From assembly GCA_040768665.1 (NCBI GenBank), contig JAXGMN010000045.1, forward strand, positions 50,161 through 114,160: a stretch of DNA of 64,000 nucleotides, given 5' to 3'. The translations under genes and the position numbers were made by a program. This DNA is from JABWBD01 sp040768665. Its GTDB lineage: Bacteria; Planctomycetota; Planctomycetia; Pirellulales; Thermoguttaceae. Of this stretch, positions 1 through 9,771 are shown piece after piece. Within the stretch, counting starts at the first letter, position 1. Every line of letters starts with the position of its first letter. The notes beneath the pieces were generated by a model. The model was not told the origin of the DNA. It ran no database searches and saw nothing but the letters and a program-made list of their open reading frames with translations.

Positions 1-641
1 AGCAACTCTTGCGTCGCTCCCAGCGGGCACACGCGCAGGCACCAGGCATTGGGCCAGAGGGCCGAACTGATGGCGATCAGCAACAGTCCGATTGCCGCCG
101 CCCAGCCGGCCACGCGCGCCGGGTCATGCCACAGGCTGAATGCGCCGCTGAAGATCGCGAGCGAATCCAGCCAGATCGCCAACGGGCAACCCAACAGCGC
201 ACCGGCCGCCGTGGCGAGAACGATCCAGCGTCCCACGAGCGGCAACCGGACAAAGGCCGTCCTTGCCGAGGGCCGCAGCCGCCGCAGCGGGTCGATGCAC
301 AAGCCCACCGGACAGGCGTAGCGACAAAACCAGCGTTTCGAAAAAAGCACCAGCACAAGGACCGGCAGGCCGATCCAGACGGCCGGAGGCAACGCCATGA
401 CCGACCAGTGATTCGTATCGGATACTGCCGTCATGGTACGGCCGGCCAAGGTCGACATGATCCCGACGTAGGGGCTCAGGGCCGGGACGAACAACGAGGC
501 CCACGGCCACGTCTCGATCGCGCCCGTCAACACGACGATCATCGACAGCAGAAACAAGAGACGCACAGATAGCCGCAACCTCCGGCTTTTCGACGGTTGC
601 GAAACTTCGCTCGACTCCGAGCCGTTTTCCGGTTGGTTCAT
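1..641 (-). CDS. NapH/NosR-type membrane polyferredoxin, N-terminal part (runs off the left edge)
   Basis: Open minus-strand frame from ATG at 641 to the window edge, about 213 codons with no stop. Residues 23-60 hold a first membrane helix and a periplasm-like loop. Further helices lie near 82-100, 137-155 and 178-195. Two cysteine clusters are visible: CRYACPVGLC after the second helix and CLRVCPLGA at the cut end. This CxxxCP arrangement beside membrane helices is that of the 4Fe-4S binding domain of NapH, NosR and CcoG-like proteins, which pass electrons across or along the membrane. A GAAGGAAC sequence sits about 10 bases before the ATG. The partner and the final cluster lie outside the window, so the exact subfamily cannot be set. 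Confidence 0.8.
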   Translation of the reverse strand, partial: MNQPENGSESSEVSQPSKSRRLRLSVRLLFLLSMIVVLTGAIETWPWASLFVPALSPYVGIMSTLAGRTMTAVSDTNHWSVMALPPAVWIGLPVLVLVLFSKRWFCRYACPVGLCIDPLRRLRPSARTAFVRLPLVGRWIVLATAAGALLGCPLAIWLDSLAIFSGAFSLWHDPARVAGWAAAIGLLLIAISSALWPNAWCLRVCPLGATQEL

Positions 642-929
642 AAGAATCTCTGTTCCTTCGGGGGCAAATAGCCTGATTTTAATGCAGTCGAGGCCGTGAA
701 AGCAAGGCTGTCGACCGCGCCGCGTGGCAGCCTAAGTCCAGATTTGCGAAGGGGCTGCGGATAGAACACCCCGGCCAAAGATGCCGTGCTGCCGATCGGA
801 CGCGTCTTCGAGCAGCAGTCTTCTCACACAGGGAGCCCGCGGCACCGATATGGGGGTAATTTTTCGCGGCGAGTTGTGGCAAGATGAAAGGACTGCCGAC
901 GAAGTACAGCCCATTCACGGAGAAATCTC

Positions 930-3900
930 ATGAAGAGCCTGCTGGGAGCAACCCTGTTGATCGTCAGCGTCGCCGGGGCCGCGGCCGCGCAAGCGGCGAT
1001 TACGCCCGCCGAGCTACGCTGTGAATACCGCGTGAATCCGCTAGGAATCGACGAGACGGTGCCGCGGTTGAGCTGGATCGTGACGTCCGACCATCGCGGT
1101 CAGAGCCAGACCGCCTACCAGATCCTTGTGGCCGGTAGCCGCGAGCAATTGCAGAAGGACCGGGCCGATCTCTGGGACAGTGGAAAAGTCGCCGGCCGGG
1201 AAACCGTGAATATCGCGTACCAGGGTTCCACGCTCCCGTCGCGTCAGGTATGCCATTGGAAGGTCCGTGTCTGGGATCGCGACGGCCGGCCGTCGGACTG
1301 GTCGGCGCCCGCGATGTGGACGATGGGGCTTCTCGACCCCAACGACTGGCAGGCTCGTTATGTCAGCTTCCAAGACACGGCGCCCGTGCACAAGGATCCA
1401 AAATCGCTCTATCTCCCGCCGGCCCGTCAGTACCGCAAGGAGTTTCAAGCGTCCAAGCCCGTCCGCCGCGCCACGCTCTATGCGACGGCGCTGGGAATCT
1501 ACGAACTCGCTCTGAACGGGCAGCGCGTCAGCGACGGGTGGTTTGCCCCGGGTTGGACCGACTATCATCAGCGAGCCTATTACCAGACGTACGATGTGAC
1601 GCCCTTGGTTCAATCGGGCGGCAACGCGATCGGCGCCTGGGTCGCGGACGGCTGGTACAGCGGCTATGTCGGGTTCGGCCTGCTGACCGGGATGGGCACC
1701 GAGCGGATCGGCCGCTACACCTACGGCAAGACACCGTCGCTCATGGCGCAACTGGAGATCGAGTACCAGGACGGCTCCGTCGAGATCGTCGGCACGGATC
1801 GGACCTGGAAAGTGACCGGCGAAGGCCCGATCCGGGAAGCCGATCTCTTGATGGGCGAGTTCTACGACGCGCGACTTCAGACCCCGAGCTGGTCGAAGCC
1901 CGGCTTCGACGATCGCCACTGGCAGACGGCAATCCTCGCGGAAGAAAACGGCAATCCAACCGCCACGTTTTACGAAGCTCGGAATCCGGCAGAGGCCGGC
2001 AAGGGACCCGGTATCGAAGGGCGAAGGATCGACCTGGGATTCAAGCGGCCCCGCTTGGAAGCGTTTCCCGGATTGCCGGTCCGCGTGACCGAAGAGATTC
2101 GCCCGATCGAAATCACCCAGCCCGAGCCCGGCAAGGCGATCTTCAATCTGGGGCAGAATTTCGCGGGCGTCGTGCGGCTGAAAGTGAAGGGACCGGCCGG
2201 CCACCAGATCAGGCTCCGCCACGGCGAGATGCTGCACCCGGACGGCCGGTTGATGACCGAGAATCTTCGCAAGGCACGAGCGATCGACCACTATGTATGC
2301 AACGGCGATCCGGAAGGCGAGGTCTACACGCCGCGTTTCACCTTTCACGGCTTTCAATACGTGGAGGTGTCGAATCTGCCGGGGCTGCCGAACCTCGACA
2401 CCATCACCGGCTTGGTGCTCAACTCCGACACGCCTCTGACCAGCTCGTTCGAATGCTCGGACCCGATGGTCAACCGGTTGTTCAAGAATGTCGTCTGGAC
2501 CCAGCGGGCGAATTTCCTGGATTTGCCGACCGATTGCCCCCAGCGCGACGAACGCATGGGCTGGACCGGCGATGCGCAGGTTTACATCGGCACAGCGGCC
2601 TACAATGCCGACGTGGCGGCCTTCTACACGAAGTGGCTCCGCGAGCTGATGGAGTCGCAGCGGCCCAGCGGGGCATTTCCAGGATATGCCCCCTTTCCCT
2701 TCCAGCACGGCTGGGATTTCGGCACCGCTTGGGCCGACGCCGGCGTGATCTGCCCCTGGACGATCTGGCAGGCCTATGGCGACACTCGCGTGATCGAGCG
2801 ATGCTGGGAACCGATGAAACGGTTCCTGGCGTGGCGGAAATCCGCCAGCCGCGACGGCCTTGGCGTCGCCCACGGCAACAACTGGGGCGACTGGCTGGCG
2901 CAGGGCGCGAAGACGCCGCTGGAGTATATCGATACCATCTACTTCGCGATCTCGTCGCGGATGATGGCCGAGATGGCCGCTGCCATCGATCGTGAGCAGG
3001 AGGCCCAAGCGTATCAAGAACAGTTCGATCGTATCCGCGAGGCGCTGAACAAGAAATATGTCCGCGAGGACGGCAGCCTGACGGTGAACACGCAGACGGC
3101 CTACGCGCTGGCCCTATTTGCCGATCTCATCCCGGAGCGGCTCCGTCCTGCGACGGGACGGAAACTGGCGGACATGGTTGCCGAGAACGGCAATCGCATG
3201 GCGACCGGCTTCTTGGGGACCCGCCCGCTGCTGCCGGTGCTGTCGTCGGTCGGCCAGAACGACCTGGCGGTGTTTCTCCTGCAAAGCCGCGAATTTCCCT
3301 CGTGGGGATACGAGATCCAGCAGGGCGCAACGACGATCTGGGAGCGGTGGGACAGCTACACCAAGGAAGACGGCTTCGGACGGCACAACGCGGCGATGAA
3401 CTCGTTCGCGCACTACTCGTTCGGGGCGGTTTGCGAGTGGATGTTCCAGACCCTGGCAGGAATCGGATCGGACGGGCCCGGCTATGCCAGGATCGTGCTG
3501 CGGCCCACGCCGCCACGCCCGGGAAGCAACGCCGAGCATAAGCCAATCGACTGGGTAAAGGCCTCTTATGATTCGATCCGCGGCCGGATTGAGTCCGAGT
3601 GGCGGGTGGAAGGCGATCGCTTTACGCTCCGTGCAATGATCCCCACGAACACGACGGCAACGGTGTATCTGCCTGCCGCCGATGCGGCAAACGTCACCGA
3701 AGGCGGCAAGCCGCTGAAGGAGGTCGAGGGTGTCCGGCTTCTCCGCGTCGAGAACGGCCGGGCAGTGCTGGAGGTTGCTTCCGGCCGTTACATGTTTCAG
3801 TCGACCGGTGGAATCGCAACGGCAGAAACCGCTTTGGCGACTTCCGAGCCGGCCGATCACTCCACGAACCCGGAGAGCATCGACCTGGAAGACGCGGTCC

Positions 3901-4304
3901 GCGTGGCCCACTGGGATTTTCACCGCGCCGACGACGTGGCTCGATGGTCCGACCTGCACAATCTGAGAATCGATCCGCGCGGCGAAGACGTGTATCTCGT
4001 CGCCACCGGTCCGGATCCTTGGATGGTGACGGAACTGTCTGAGCCTCTGGGCGGTGCGCTGGCGGTCGTGCTGAAAGCCAGGCCGACGCAAGGGGCCAGC
4101 GCCCAGTTCTTCTGGGCGCCGCCGGAAGGAGGTTTCAGCGAACGAGCGGCAAACTCCCGGCCGCTGAATCCCACCGATGCGACCCAGCAGTACCTGTTTC
4201 GAATTGGCGGCGGGAAGCCACTCGGCAAGCTTCGTCTCGACCCATTTTCCAGCGAAGGCGAGATGCGGATCGAATCGATCACGATCTATGGCCTGAAGGA
4301 TTAA
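930..4304 (+). CDS. Secreted alpha-L-rhamnosidase, glycoside hydrolase family 78
   Basis: 1124 residues with a signal peptide (about residues 1-22, ending AAAAQA). The order is an N-terminal fibronectin-like domain, two beta-sandwich domains to about residue 500, the six-hairpin catalytic barrel about 505-860, a C-terminal beta domain to about 940, and an extra beta-rich tail of about 170 residues. The GH78 catalytic signature PTDCPQRDERMGW is at 533-545: E541 matches the family's general acid, D535 and W545 its substrate contacts, and E805 in GATTIWERW its second catalytic glutamate. It should release terminal rhamnose from pectic or algal glycans outside the cytoplasm. GGAGA lies 6 bases before the ATG. 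The tail beyond residue 950 is not standard for GH78 and could be a binding module. Confidence 0.95.
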   Translation: MKSLLGATLLIVSVAGAAAAQAAITPAELRCEYRVNPLGIDETVPRLSWIVTSDHRGQSQTAYQILVAGSREQLQKDRADLWDSGKVAGRETVNIAYQGSTLPSRQVCHWKVRVWDRDGRPSDWSAPAMWTMGLLDPNDWQARYVSFQDTAPVHKDPKSLYLPPARQYRKEFQASKPVRRATLYATALGIYELALNGQRVSDGWFAPGWTDYHQRAYYQTYDVTPLVQSGGNAIGAWVADGWYSGYVGFGLLTGMGTERIGRYTYGKTPSLMAQLEIEYQDGSVEIVGTDRTWKVTGEGPIREADLLMGEFYDARLQTPSWSKPGFDDRHWQTAILAEENGNPTATFYEARNPAEAGKGPGIEGRRIDLGFKRPRLEAFPGLPVRVTEEIRPIEITQPEPGKAIFNLGQNFAGVVRLKVKGPAGHQIRLRHGEMLHPDGRLMTENLRKARAIDHYVCNGDPEGEVYTPRFTFHGFQYVEVSNLPGLPNLDTITGLVLNSDTPLTSSFECSDPMVNRLFKNVVWTQRANFLDLPTDCPQRDERMGWTGDAQVYIGTAAYNADVAAFYTKWLRELMESQRPSGAFPGYAPFPFQHGWDFGTAWADAGVICPWTIWQAYGDTRVIERCWEPMKRFLAWRKSASRDGLGVAHGNNWGDWLAQGAKTPLEYIDTIYFAISSRMMAEMAAAIDREQEAQAYQEQFDRIREALNKKYVREDGSLTVNTQTAYALALFADLIPERLRPATGRKLADMVAENGNRMATGFLGTRPLLPVLSSVGQNDLAVFLLQSREFPSWGYEIQQGATTIWERWDSYTKEDGFGRHNAAMNSFAHYSFGAVCEWMFQTLAGIGSDGPGYARIVLRPTPPRPGSNAEHKPIDWVKASYDSIRGRIESEWRVEGDRFTLRAMIPTNTTATVYLPAADAANVTEGGKPLKEVEGVRLLRVENGRAVLEVASGRYMFQSTGGIATAETALATSEPADHSTNPESIDLEDAVRVAHWDFHRADDVARWSDLHNLRIDPRGEDVYLVATGPDPWMVTELSEPLGGALAVVLKARPTQGASAQFFWAPPEGGFSERAANSRPLNPTDATQQYLFRIGGGKPLGKLRLDPFSSEGEMRIESITIYGLKD

Positions 4305-4322
4305 GTGGCCCTAAGAAAACAA

Positions 4323-4430
4323 AGGACAGGCACCTCGCCAGGACGCCTATTCTGCATGTTTTCCTATGCTTGGCTCGGAGCCAGTCCCCGTTTTGTTAAG
4401 GCCTTTCAGTTAAGAGCCTATCCCAAGATC
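4323..4430. repeat. Interspersed GACAGGC/GAGCCAGTCCCC repeat, copy 1
   Basis: Starts 18 bases after the rhamnosidase stop. GGACAGGCACC at the left pairs loosely with GGAGCCAGTCCCC at 4377-4389, and AGAGCCTATCCC follows at 4413-4424. The middle and right half match the copy at 9654-9752 closely (TTGGCTCGGAGCCAG, then GCCTTT). It belongs to the family shared by nine loci in this window. Confidence 0.75.
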
Positions 4431-4482
4431 GCGTCAGGGGTGTACTTGGCCCCGCGGAACCGTATGATTCTTTCGGCGCGAA

Positions 4483-4565
4483 AGAGAGGGGGACAGGTCC
4501 ATGTTTTCGGCCAACGTCTTTGACGCCAAAATACTCCAATTGGCCGAAAAATGGACCAGTCCCCG
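4483..4565. repeat. Interspersed repeat, copy 2: near-perfect inverted repeat
   Basis: Left arm GGGGGACAGGTCCATG at 4488-4503, continued by TTTTCGGCC. Right arm GGCCGAAAAATGGACC at 4542-4557, continued by AGTCCCC to 4564. The arms pair over about 23 bases around a loop of about 30 bases. The left arm is identical to the sequence at the right edge of the window (63972-64000). Most of the element lies in the non-coding stretch between the rhamnosidase and the PDZ gene. Confidence 0.8.
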
Positions 4566-4678
4566 GCCGCCCCGTAGACGGTGTCCAGTGTTGCGCGGCC
4601 CACCCGGCAGCATGCCCGTCTGTGTGGTCGGCGCTGCGAGCCGGTGGCGAGGAAGCGAACCCCAAAGGAGAGATAACG

Positions 4679-5290
4679 ATGACGCGAATCGGCCTCAACA
4701 GTATGGTTGTAGTGATCTTGGCATTGTTCATGCCATCCCCCGTGTCGGCCCAAGGCAGTCGTGATCGTGACCGCGACCGCGATGACACCGGGGAGGTGGA
4801 AGCGGATCGAGATCGCGGCGATCGAGATCGGGACAGTCTCCGTCGCCGATCGGAACCGGACGGACGCCGCGACTTTGCACCGCCGAACTTACGCAGCCGA
4901 CCGCGCGAACGAGACGATCAGGAGGGAACGGAAGAGGGTATGCCGAAGGCACCGTTGGCCTTGCCGGGTCAGCCGGGCGCGCGTCTGGTGCCGCCCGAGT
5001 GGCGCCCCCAATGGAAGTTAGGGGTTTTTGCGGCGAACACCGATACGGGCGTTCGCGTCACCCGGGTCATTCCTGGCACCCCGGCACAGCAAGCCGGGCT
5101 GGAACGCGGCGATACGATCGTCACCATCGATGGCTACCAGATCGGGTACGTCAACGGCAGGCCGTACCCGCTTGGCGAAGAGTTGCAGCGCCGCGCCGGG
5201 CGCACCGGGCGGGTGAGTCTCTTGGTTCACAATTGGCGGAACGGCCAACTACTGAACCGGGAGGTTCAACTGGATCGGCAGAGGTGGTAG
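4679..5290 (+). CDS. Secreted PDZ-domain protein with a charged linker
   Basis: 203 residues. The start is the ATG at 4679, preceded by AAAGGAGAG at 4664-4672; a longer frame upstream runs through repeat sequence and is rejected. Residues 1-25 are a signal peptide ending VSAQG. Residues 27-75 are almost only Arg, Asp and Glu, an unstructured linker. A PDZ domain covers about 115-195, with GVRVTRVIPGTPAQQAGL and GDTIVTIDG as the ligand-groove region. No protease domain is present, so it is a binding or scaffolding protein outside the cytoplasm. It converges on dnaA with only 19 bases between them. Confidence 0.8.
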   Translation: MTRIGLNSMVVVILALFMPSPVSAQGSRDRDRDRDDTGEVEADRDRGDRDRDSLRRRSEPDGRRDFAPPNLRSRPRERDDQEGTEEGMPKAPLALPGQPGARLVPPEWRPQWKLGVFAANTDTGVRVTRVIPGTPAQQAGLERGDTIVTIDGYQIGYVNGRPYPLGEELQRRAGRTGRVSLLVHNWRNGQLLNREVQLDRQRW

Positions 5291-5309
5291 ACGATCTGAA
5301 AGCGAGACG

Positions 5310-6725
5310 TCATCCGGCCTGGAGATATCGCTCGACCTGGCGGATCGCGTCGTCGACGTTCCAGGTGTGATCGGCGATTTCGACCGCCGTGCCCTCGGAA
5401 AGCCAGCTCTCGACGCGGTGTTGCGCCGAGATGACGGTGCTATGGCTGCGCCGGCCGAAGTATTCACCGATTTCCGACAGCGCGCTCCGCGTGTACTTGC
5501 GCGCAAGCCACATGGCAAGCATCCGTGGGTGGCTTACTCGTTTCGATTTTCGCTTCGATTGCAGCGTCGTCCGCTCCAGGCCGAACGCGGAGCAGACCGC
5601 CTTTTCGACGTCCGGAAGACGCACCGGACGGGTGCTGCTGCGAATCAGTTCGCCGAGCGCCTCCTCGGCCATCGTTAGCGTAACCGGCTGGCACAAGGCC
5701 CGGCTGGTTGCCTGCAGCCGGCACAGCGCTCCGGATAGTTCGCGGGCATGGTTGGTCATTCTGGCGGCGATGAACTGAAGAACTTCAGGCGGGACCTTGA
5801 ATTCCATGCGATCGGCCAACTGCGAGGCAATCCCCAGTCTGGTCTCGTAGTCCGGCGGTTCGATGCGGCAGATCATGCCTCCCTGCAGGCGGGTCGTAAA
5901 CTCCGGGCCAAGTTCCGAGAGTTCGGCCGGCGGGCGGTCCGCCGAGAAGACAACTTGCCGCCCTTCGCGGAGCATGGCATCCATCGTGTAAAGCAACTCG
6001 ACTTGCGTGTAGTGCTTGCCGCCCAGGAACTGAATATCGTCGACGATCAACAAATCGACGTTCCGGTATCTGCGGCGAAAGCTCGGCAGCCCGCTCCCCC
6101 GCAAAGCCTCGAGAAAGGTCGAGGTGAACTGCTCGGCGGTCAGGTAGATCACGGCGGCCCCTCGCAGCGACTTCTTGGCGGCCGTCCAGATCCCCTGGAG
6201 CAGGTGCGTCTTTCCAACCCCCGTCGGGCCGTAGAGAAACAGCGGCGACAACTCGCCGGGTCGCTCGACCACGTGCTGCGCCGTTGTGCGCGCGAGTCGG
6301 TTCGATCGCCCCGTGACGAACGTGTCGAGAGAAGCGAACGGTCGCCGCGGCATTTTGTTGCGCGGTTCAGCCTGCGAGTCCGCCGACTGCGAGGTTTGCG
6401 CCGTGTGCACGTGCGGCATAGCCTCGGCCAACGGCGCCGCAGGAACCGGCTCTGCCGATTGGGGAGGCGGCAACGTGGCGTCGATGTGGAATTCCAGCGG
6501 CATGCGCTCGCCCAACGTTGCCAGGCAGGCGTGCTCGATATGCTCGCGGAATTTGTTTCGCAACCAGTCCTGGAAGAACCGGTTGGGCACGCCGATCGTC
6601 AGCGTGCCGTTGGTCAACGCGAGCCGGGTGCTTGTGCCGAACCACAGCTCGAACCGCTTTTTTCCGACCCTGTCAGCCAGCGCCATTCGCAAAGCTGACA
6701 CGATCTCCATATCGTCCTTGGCCAC
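5310..6725 (-). CDS. dnaA: Chromosomal replication initiator DnaA
   Basis: 471 residues, the usual length. Domain I is about 1-85. A Pro/Ala/Gln-rich domain II runs to about 125. The AAA+ domain III is about 128-345 with Walker A GPTGVGKT at 166-173 and Walker B LLIVDDIQF near 227-235. Domain IV ends the protein with the DnaA-box recognition signature (SHPRMLAMWLARKYT, then GRRSHSTV). It opens the origin by ATP-dependent assembly on DnaA boxes. The start is GTG at 6725; an ATG five codons later, with AAGGA in front, is a good alternative. No dnaN, rnpA or gyrB is beside it, and no clear TTATCCACA boxes were seen within 500 bases. Confidence 0.96.
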   Translation of the reverse strand: MAKDDMEIVSALRMALADRVGKKRFELWFGTSTRLALTNGTLTIGVPNRFFQDWLRNKFREHIEHACLATLGERMPLEFHIDATLPPPQSAEPVPAAPLAEAMPHVHTAQTSQSADSQAEPRNKMPRRPFASLDTFVTGRSNRLARTTAQHVVERPGELSPLFLYGPTGVGKTHLLQGIWTAAKKSLRGAAVIYLTAEQFTSTFLEALRGSGLPSFRRRYRNVDLLIVDDIQFLGGKHYTQVELLYTMDAMLREGRQVVFSADRPPAELSELGPEFTTRLQGGMICRIEPPDYETRLGIASQLADRMEFKVPPEVLQFIAARMTNHARELSGALCRLQATSRALCQPVTLTMAEEALGELIRSSTRPVRLPDVEKAVCSAFGLERTTLQSKRKSKRVSHPRMLAMWLARKYTRSALSEIGEYFGRRSHSTVISAQHRVESWLSEGTAVEIADHTWNVDDAIRQVERYLQAG

Positions 6726-7177
6726 TTCCTGCTTTCCCCGGCGCGCACCTTCTCCGCAGAAAGATGCACCTTCGTGGTGTCGATCAGACGAGCCCGGCCG
6801 ACTCCGGAGCCCGCCGCAGAGAACGGGACGCAGTTCTTCGACGGCGTTGGCCGTCTAGGTTAGCGTTGTGTGTCACCCGATGAGCCCTGATTTTAGCCAT
6901 GCTAGCTCTGCTGTCAAACGACCGGCACGCCTGCGGAGACCAAAAAAAATTTCGCCGCAATGGCATGGCCGAATCTGCGGAAAAACCGCGGAACTCCGCC
7001 CAGTGGTGACGATGCGCCATGCCGATCCGGAAACTGGCGGGGCAGGGGAAAACCTGTTTGGCTCAGCGGCGCCGCTCCGCCCCGGCACGGAACCTCGCGT
7101 CGCAGCAACTTCCGATCTGATCGAGACAAGCGTCGGGCGACGGCAGTGAATTTCGGACGCCCACGGGTCGCCTCTGT
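6726..7177. other. Non-coding stretch upstream of dnaA
   Basis: About 450 bases between the dnaA start and the decayed GNAT gene. Holds an A-rich run at 6938-6953. No convincing frame, RNA gene or DnaA-box cluster was seen. It must contain the dnaA promoter, but no clear -35/-10 pair could be picked by eye. Confidence 0.4.
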
Positions 7178-8105
7178 TCAATCGGCACGCAGATCCCGAA
7201 AAATTTTTAGATACACCGTCCTGCGTTCCCACGCCTGAAATCCGCACGCAGCATACACTTGAAGCGCGGGCTCATTCGCTGCGTCGACCGCCAGGACCAG
7301 CCGCGGCCTTGCAGCCTGTCGCGCGCGCCACTGAGCGTGGTGGACAATCTGTTTTCCCCAGCCGCTCCCGCGAGCGGATGGCACCAATCCCATGTAGACC
7401 AGTTCCATGTTCCCCTGCTTGGGATAGTCCGCAAGAATCAAGCAACCGACGTCCCGTCTCTCGCTGCGCACGATGAGCCAGCGAGTCGGGTCGAACGCCT
7501 GGCAACCGCGGTAGCCGGCCAAAACGTCATCGATCGATCGGATGCCGTCTAGTCCCTCGCAGTCGCGGGTCTGTTCGTAGGTGGCGTCGACAATTTGAGC
7601 GAACCGGTTGTGCTCCCGCTCCGAGTACGGGAGGAATTCGAGTGGGCCCGTGGGCGCTGGCGGGGGAATTCGATTTCCAGGCTTACCAAGTACAGCAGAT
7701 TAGCCAGCCGCTGGAAGCCATGCAGACGTGGAGCAAGGCGTCGTCGGACTGACCGACATGCTCGAATTGCCACCCGGAGCAATCCGCACCCGTGACGACA
7801 TGCCAAGGCGATCGAGAACCGCAGCGAGTGACGAAGTCGGCCGTGCTGCCGCTCACCGTGACCATCGCCGGGGAGCCAGACGACCGCCGTGCGGCCCGGC
7901 TGACCATAACGCCCTCACGCGGCGCCTGGCCACGGCGGGCTCGAGCGTGTCGACGATCCCACCCGGAGCGAAGCTCGAAGGCGATTTCCCGGAGTTGGTC
8001 CTCGCGCTGGTCGGCCGGAAGCGACTGAAGCGCGAGCCGGAGCACAGGCTCGATCTGGTCGACAGGAGCTGTTTGAATTGCCGAATCGCAGCGGTTGCCT
8101 CTCAT
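7178..8105 (-). pseudogene. GNAT-family acetyltransferase broken by several frameshifts
   Basis: Homologous blocks are spread over different minus frames in the right order. From ATG 8105: MRGNRCDSAIQ and then PADQREDQLREIAFELR. Next, in another frame, YGQPGRTAVVWLPGDG. Then GFQRLANLLYLVSLE near 7670-7720. Finally TGPLEFLPYSEREHNRF to the end, including the acetyl-CoA pyrophosphate loop ARGSGWG and AANEPALQVYAACGF. Joined, they give the two-part GNAT architecture common in planctomycetes at the normal length of about 300 residues. At least three or four shifts are needed. Either the gene is dead or the assembly has indel errors here; the three following genes show the same damage. Confidence 0.75.
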
Positions 8106-8231
8106 GACGTACTGACCGTGGCGGTTCCTCCAACCCTTGTGCTGCCAAGGAGCGGGTTCGGCTACAATGCATAAAGGCTTTGCCGTAGAAGGTCTTTTCT
8201 CTTTGGCCCCCCCGATCCGTTGAGGTCCAAA

Positions 8232-8899
8232 ATGCAGCGCGCTTTTACGGCCGTTCTTGGTCTTGCCCTTTCCGCCGGCATCGTTACCCCGGTTCTTGCC
8301 CAAGCGGCATTGAAGGAGCTGGAGCAAAGAATCCGGCAACAATTGGGCCCGGCGGAACCGGCACCTCCGGCAAAAGACCGTGGGCCGTCCGATCGTCGCC
8401 GGAGCGTCGACGGACCAGGCCGATTACCTCGGCCTGGTCGCCGACGACCGCGAGGAGCAAGGGCGAGGGGTGCGGATCCCAAGTAGCCTCGGTGGCCCCG
8501 CCGAGCGGGCGGGCCTGCGGCCGAACGATCTGATCACCGGGCTCGGAGGCGTCAAGATTCGGCAACTTGCTGAGATGGCATCCATCGTCCAGCACGTCCC
8601 TCCGGAGGGCATTCTCGAGTTCGAAATTCTCTGCAGGCACCAGCCCAAGACAATCCGAGTTTCGGCCTGGTCGCCGAACGCAGCCTCGCCCGGACCAGAA
8701 TGCCCCAACGCCGCAGACCGCCCAAGCGCCGCCGATGGAGGAGTCGCGGATCGAAGCTCCTGGAACGACGCTCGCGTGGCTTGAAGAGCGAATCGTTGCG
8801 ATCGAACGGGCACTCCGAGGCACTTGGACGGCCGGAAGAGCTGCAACGGCAGCAGCCCGGCTGCTTCCGAGCAGCCGGCCGCTAACTCCCTTCCGCTAG
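8232..8899 (+). pseudogene. Secreted PDZ protein, frameshifted
   Basis: Starts at ATG 8232 with a good signal peptide (MQRAFTAVLGLALSAG, cleavage near VLAQA) and a short coiled segment. Near 8380 the homologous frame changes: ADYLGLVADDREEQGRGVRI begins a PDZ domain with GGPAERAGLRPNDLITGLGG, ending near 8670. Near 8700 it shifts again to a third frame with a short coiled tail (TTLAWLEERIVAIERAL). Signal peptide, PDZ and tail in the right order across three frames mark one gene with two indels. It converges on and slightly overlaps the broken nnrE. Confidence 0.7.
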
Positions 8900-9562
8900 C
8901 ATCTGTTCGCGAATCCTCGCGGTATCCCGATATCGCAAACGTGAAGCTGCCCGACGTACGGCTCGGCTTCCGGCTTGAGGAGTCCCGGCTTGGCCGCCAC
9001 GAACGTACAAGTGCAAGCGGCACGGATCGTGTGCCGAGATGAGCCCGGTATCACAGCCCAAGCCCGCGGGCACGTCGACAGCCAGCTTCGCCGCCGGCGA
9101 AGCATTGAGTTGTTCGACCACCGTATCCAGCGGCGGGCGTGGCTCGCCTTGGACTCCCGTGCCCAAGAGCGAATCCACGAGCCACGCCGCCCCCGAGAGA
9201 AATCCCGGAAGCCGTTGGGACGCTTCCACGTCGGGAATTTCTTCAATCGCAACGCCGCTCTTGCGGAGGATCTGGAAATTGGCGGCGGCGTCGCCCCGCA
9301 ACTGCTCGCCGCGTCCGATTACCAGGACCTGAACGCCATAGCCTCTGAGGTCCAGGTGCCTCGCCAGGACGAATCCGTCGCCGGCGTTGTTGCCCTTCCC
9401 ACAGCAATCACAACTGGCCTGTCGACGCCGATCCGCTCCATGTGTCGGCGTGATGCCCCGGGCCGGCATTCTCCATCAAAATCAGGCTCGCCATGCCGTA
9501 TTGCTCGACGGCCAGCATATCGACACGGCGGGACTGAGCACGGGTGAGTGAGCGCCTACCAC
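8896..9562 (-). pseudogene. nnrE: NAD(P)H-hydrate epimerase (YjeF N-terminal domain), frameshifted
   Basis: The epimerase repairs damaged NAD(P)HX hydrates. Pieces in order on the minus strand: LTRAQSRRVDMLAVEQYG with ASLILMENAG (9470-9540), then CCGKGNNAGDGFVLARHLD in a second frame, a long intact middle to AVDVPAGLGCDTG, then a change to the frame reading CTCTFVAAKPGLL and YVGQLHVCDIG to the stop at 8896. The NAD(P)H-binding motif GKGNNAGDG and the K+ and catalytic segments are recognisable. A GTG at 9562 behind GAGGAG is the likely start, with a further small indel just after it. No C-terminal dehydratase domain is present, so this is the stand-alone epimerase form. Confidence 0.75.
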
Positions 9563-9653
9563 GGGCAGGCTCCTCGGAAGTGGGTGGACAGGGAATCAGC
9601 AGAACTTTTCCGGTCTGGCAGAGTATCTGCGAATAATGGGTTTTGAGCTCATC

Positions 9654-9752
9654 AGGTCGCGGCACAGGCACCTGCGAAGATGCTCGCTGATTCTCCATGT
9701 TCTGCGAATACTTGGCTCGGAGCCAGCGCCTGTTTGACCAGGGCCTTTTAAC
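9654..9752. repeat. Interspersed repeat, copy 3
   Basis: GCACAGGCACCTGCGAAGA leads to TTCTCCATGTTCTGCGAATA, then TTGGCTCGGAGCCAG at 9712-9726 and GGGCCTTTTAACC. It aligns along most of its length with copy 1 at 4323-4430. It fills most of the gap between broken nnrE and the FmdB-like gene. Confidence 0.65.
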
Positions 9753-9771
9753 CGTCTGGAGAATTTTACCC

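Noticed and set aside
1250..2995. A 581-codon frame inside the rhamnosidase gene
   Set aside because: Arg-rich shadow of GH78 coding sequence.
4520..4678. The 53 extra codons before the PDZ protein's start
   Set aside because: They are coded by repeat copy 2 and non-coding sequence; a good ribosome site and signal peptide mark ATG 4679.
6726..7177. Replication origin beside dnaA
   Set aside because: No cluster of DnaA boxes or marked AT-rich unwinding stretch was seen, and planctomycete origins are often not next to dnaA.
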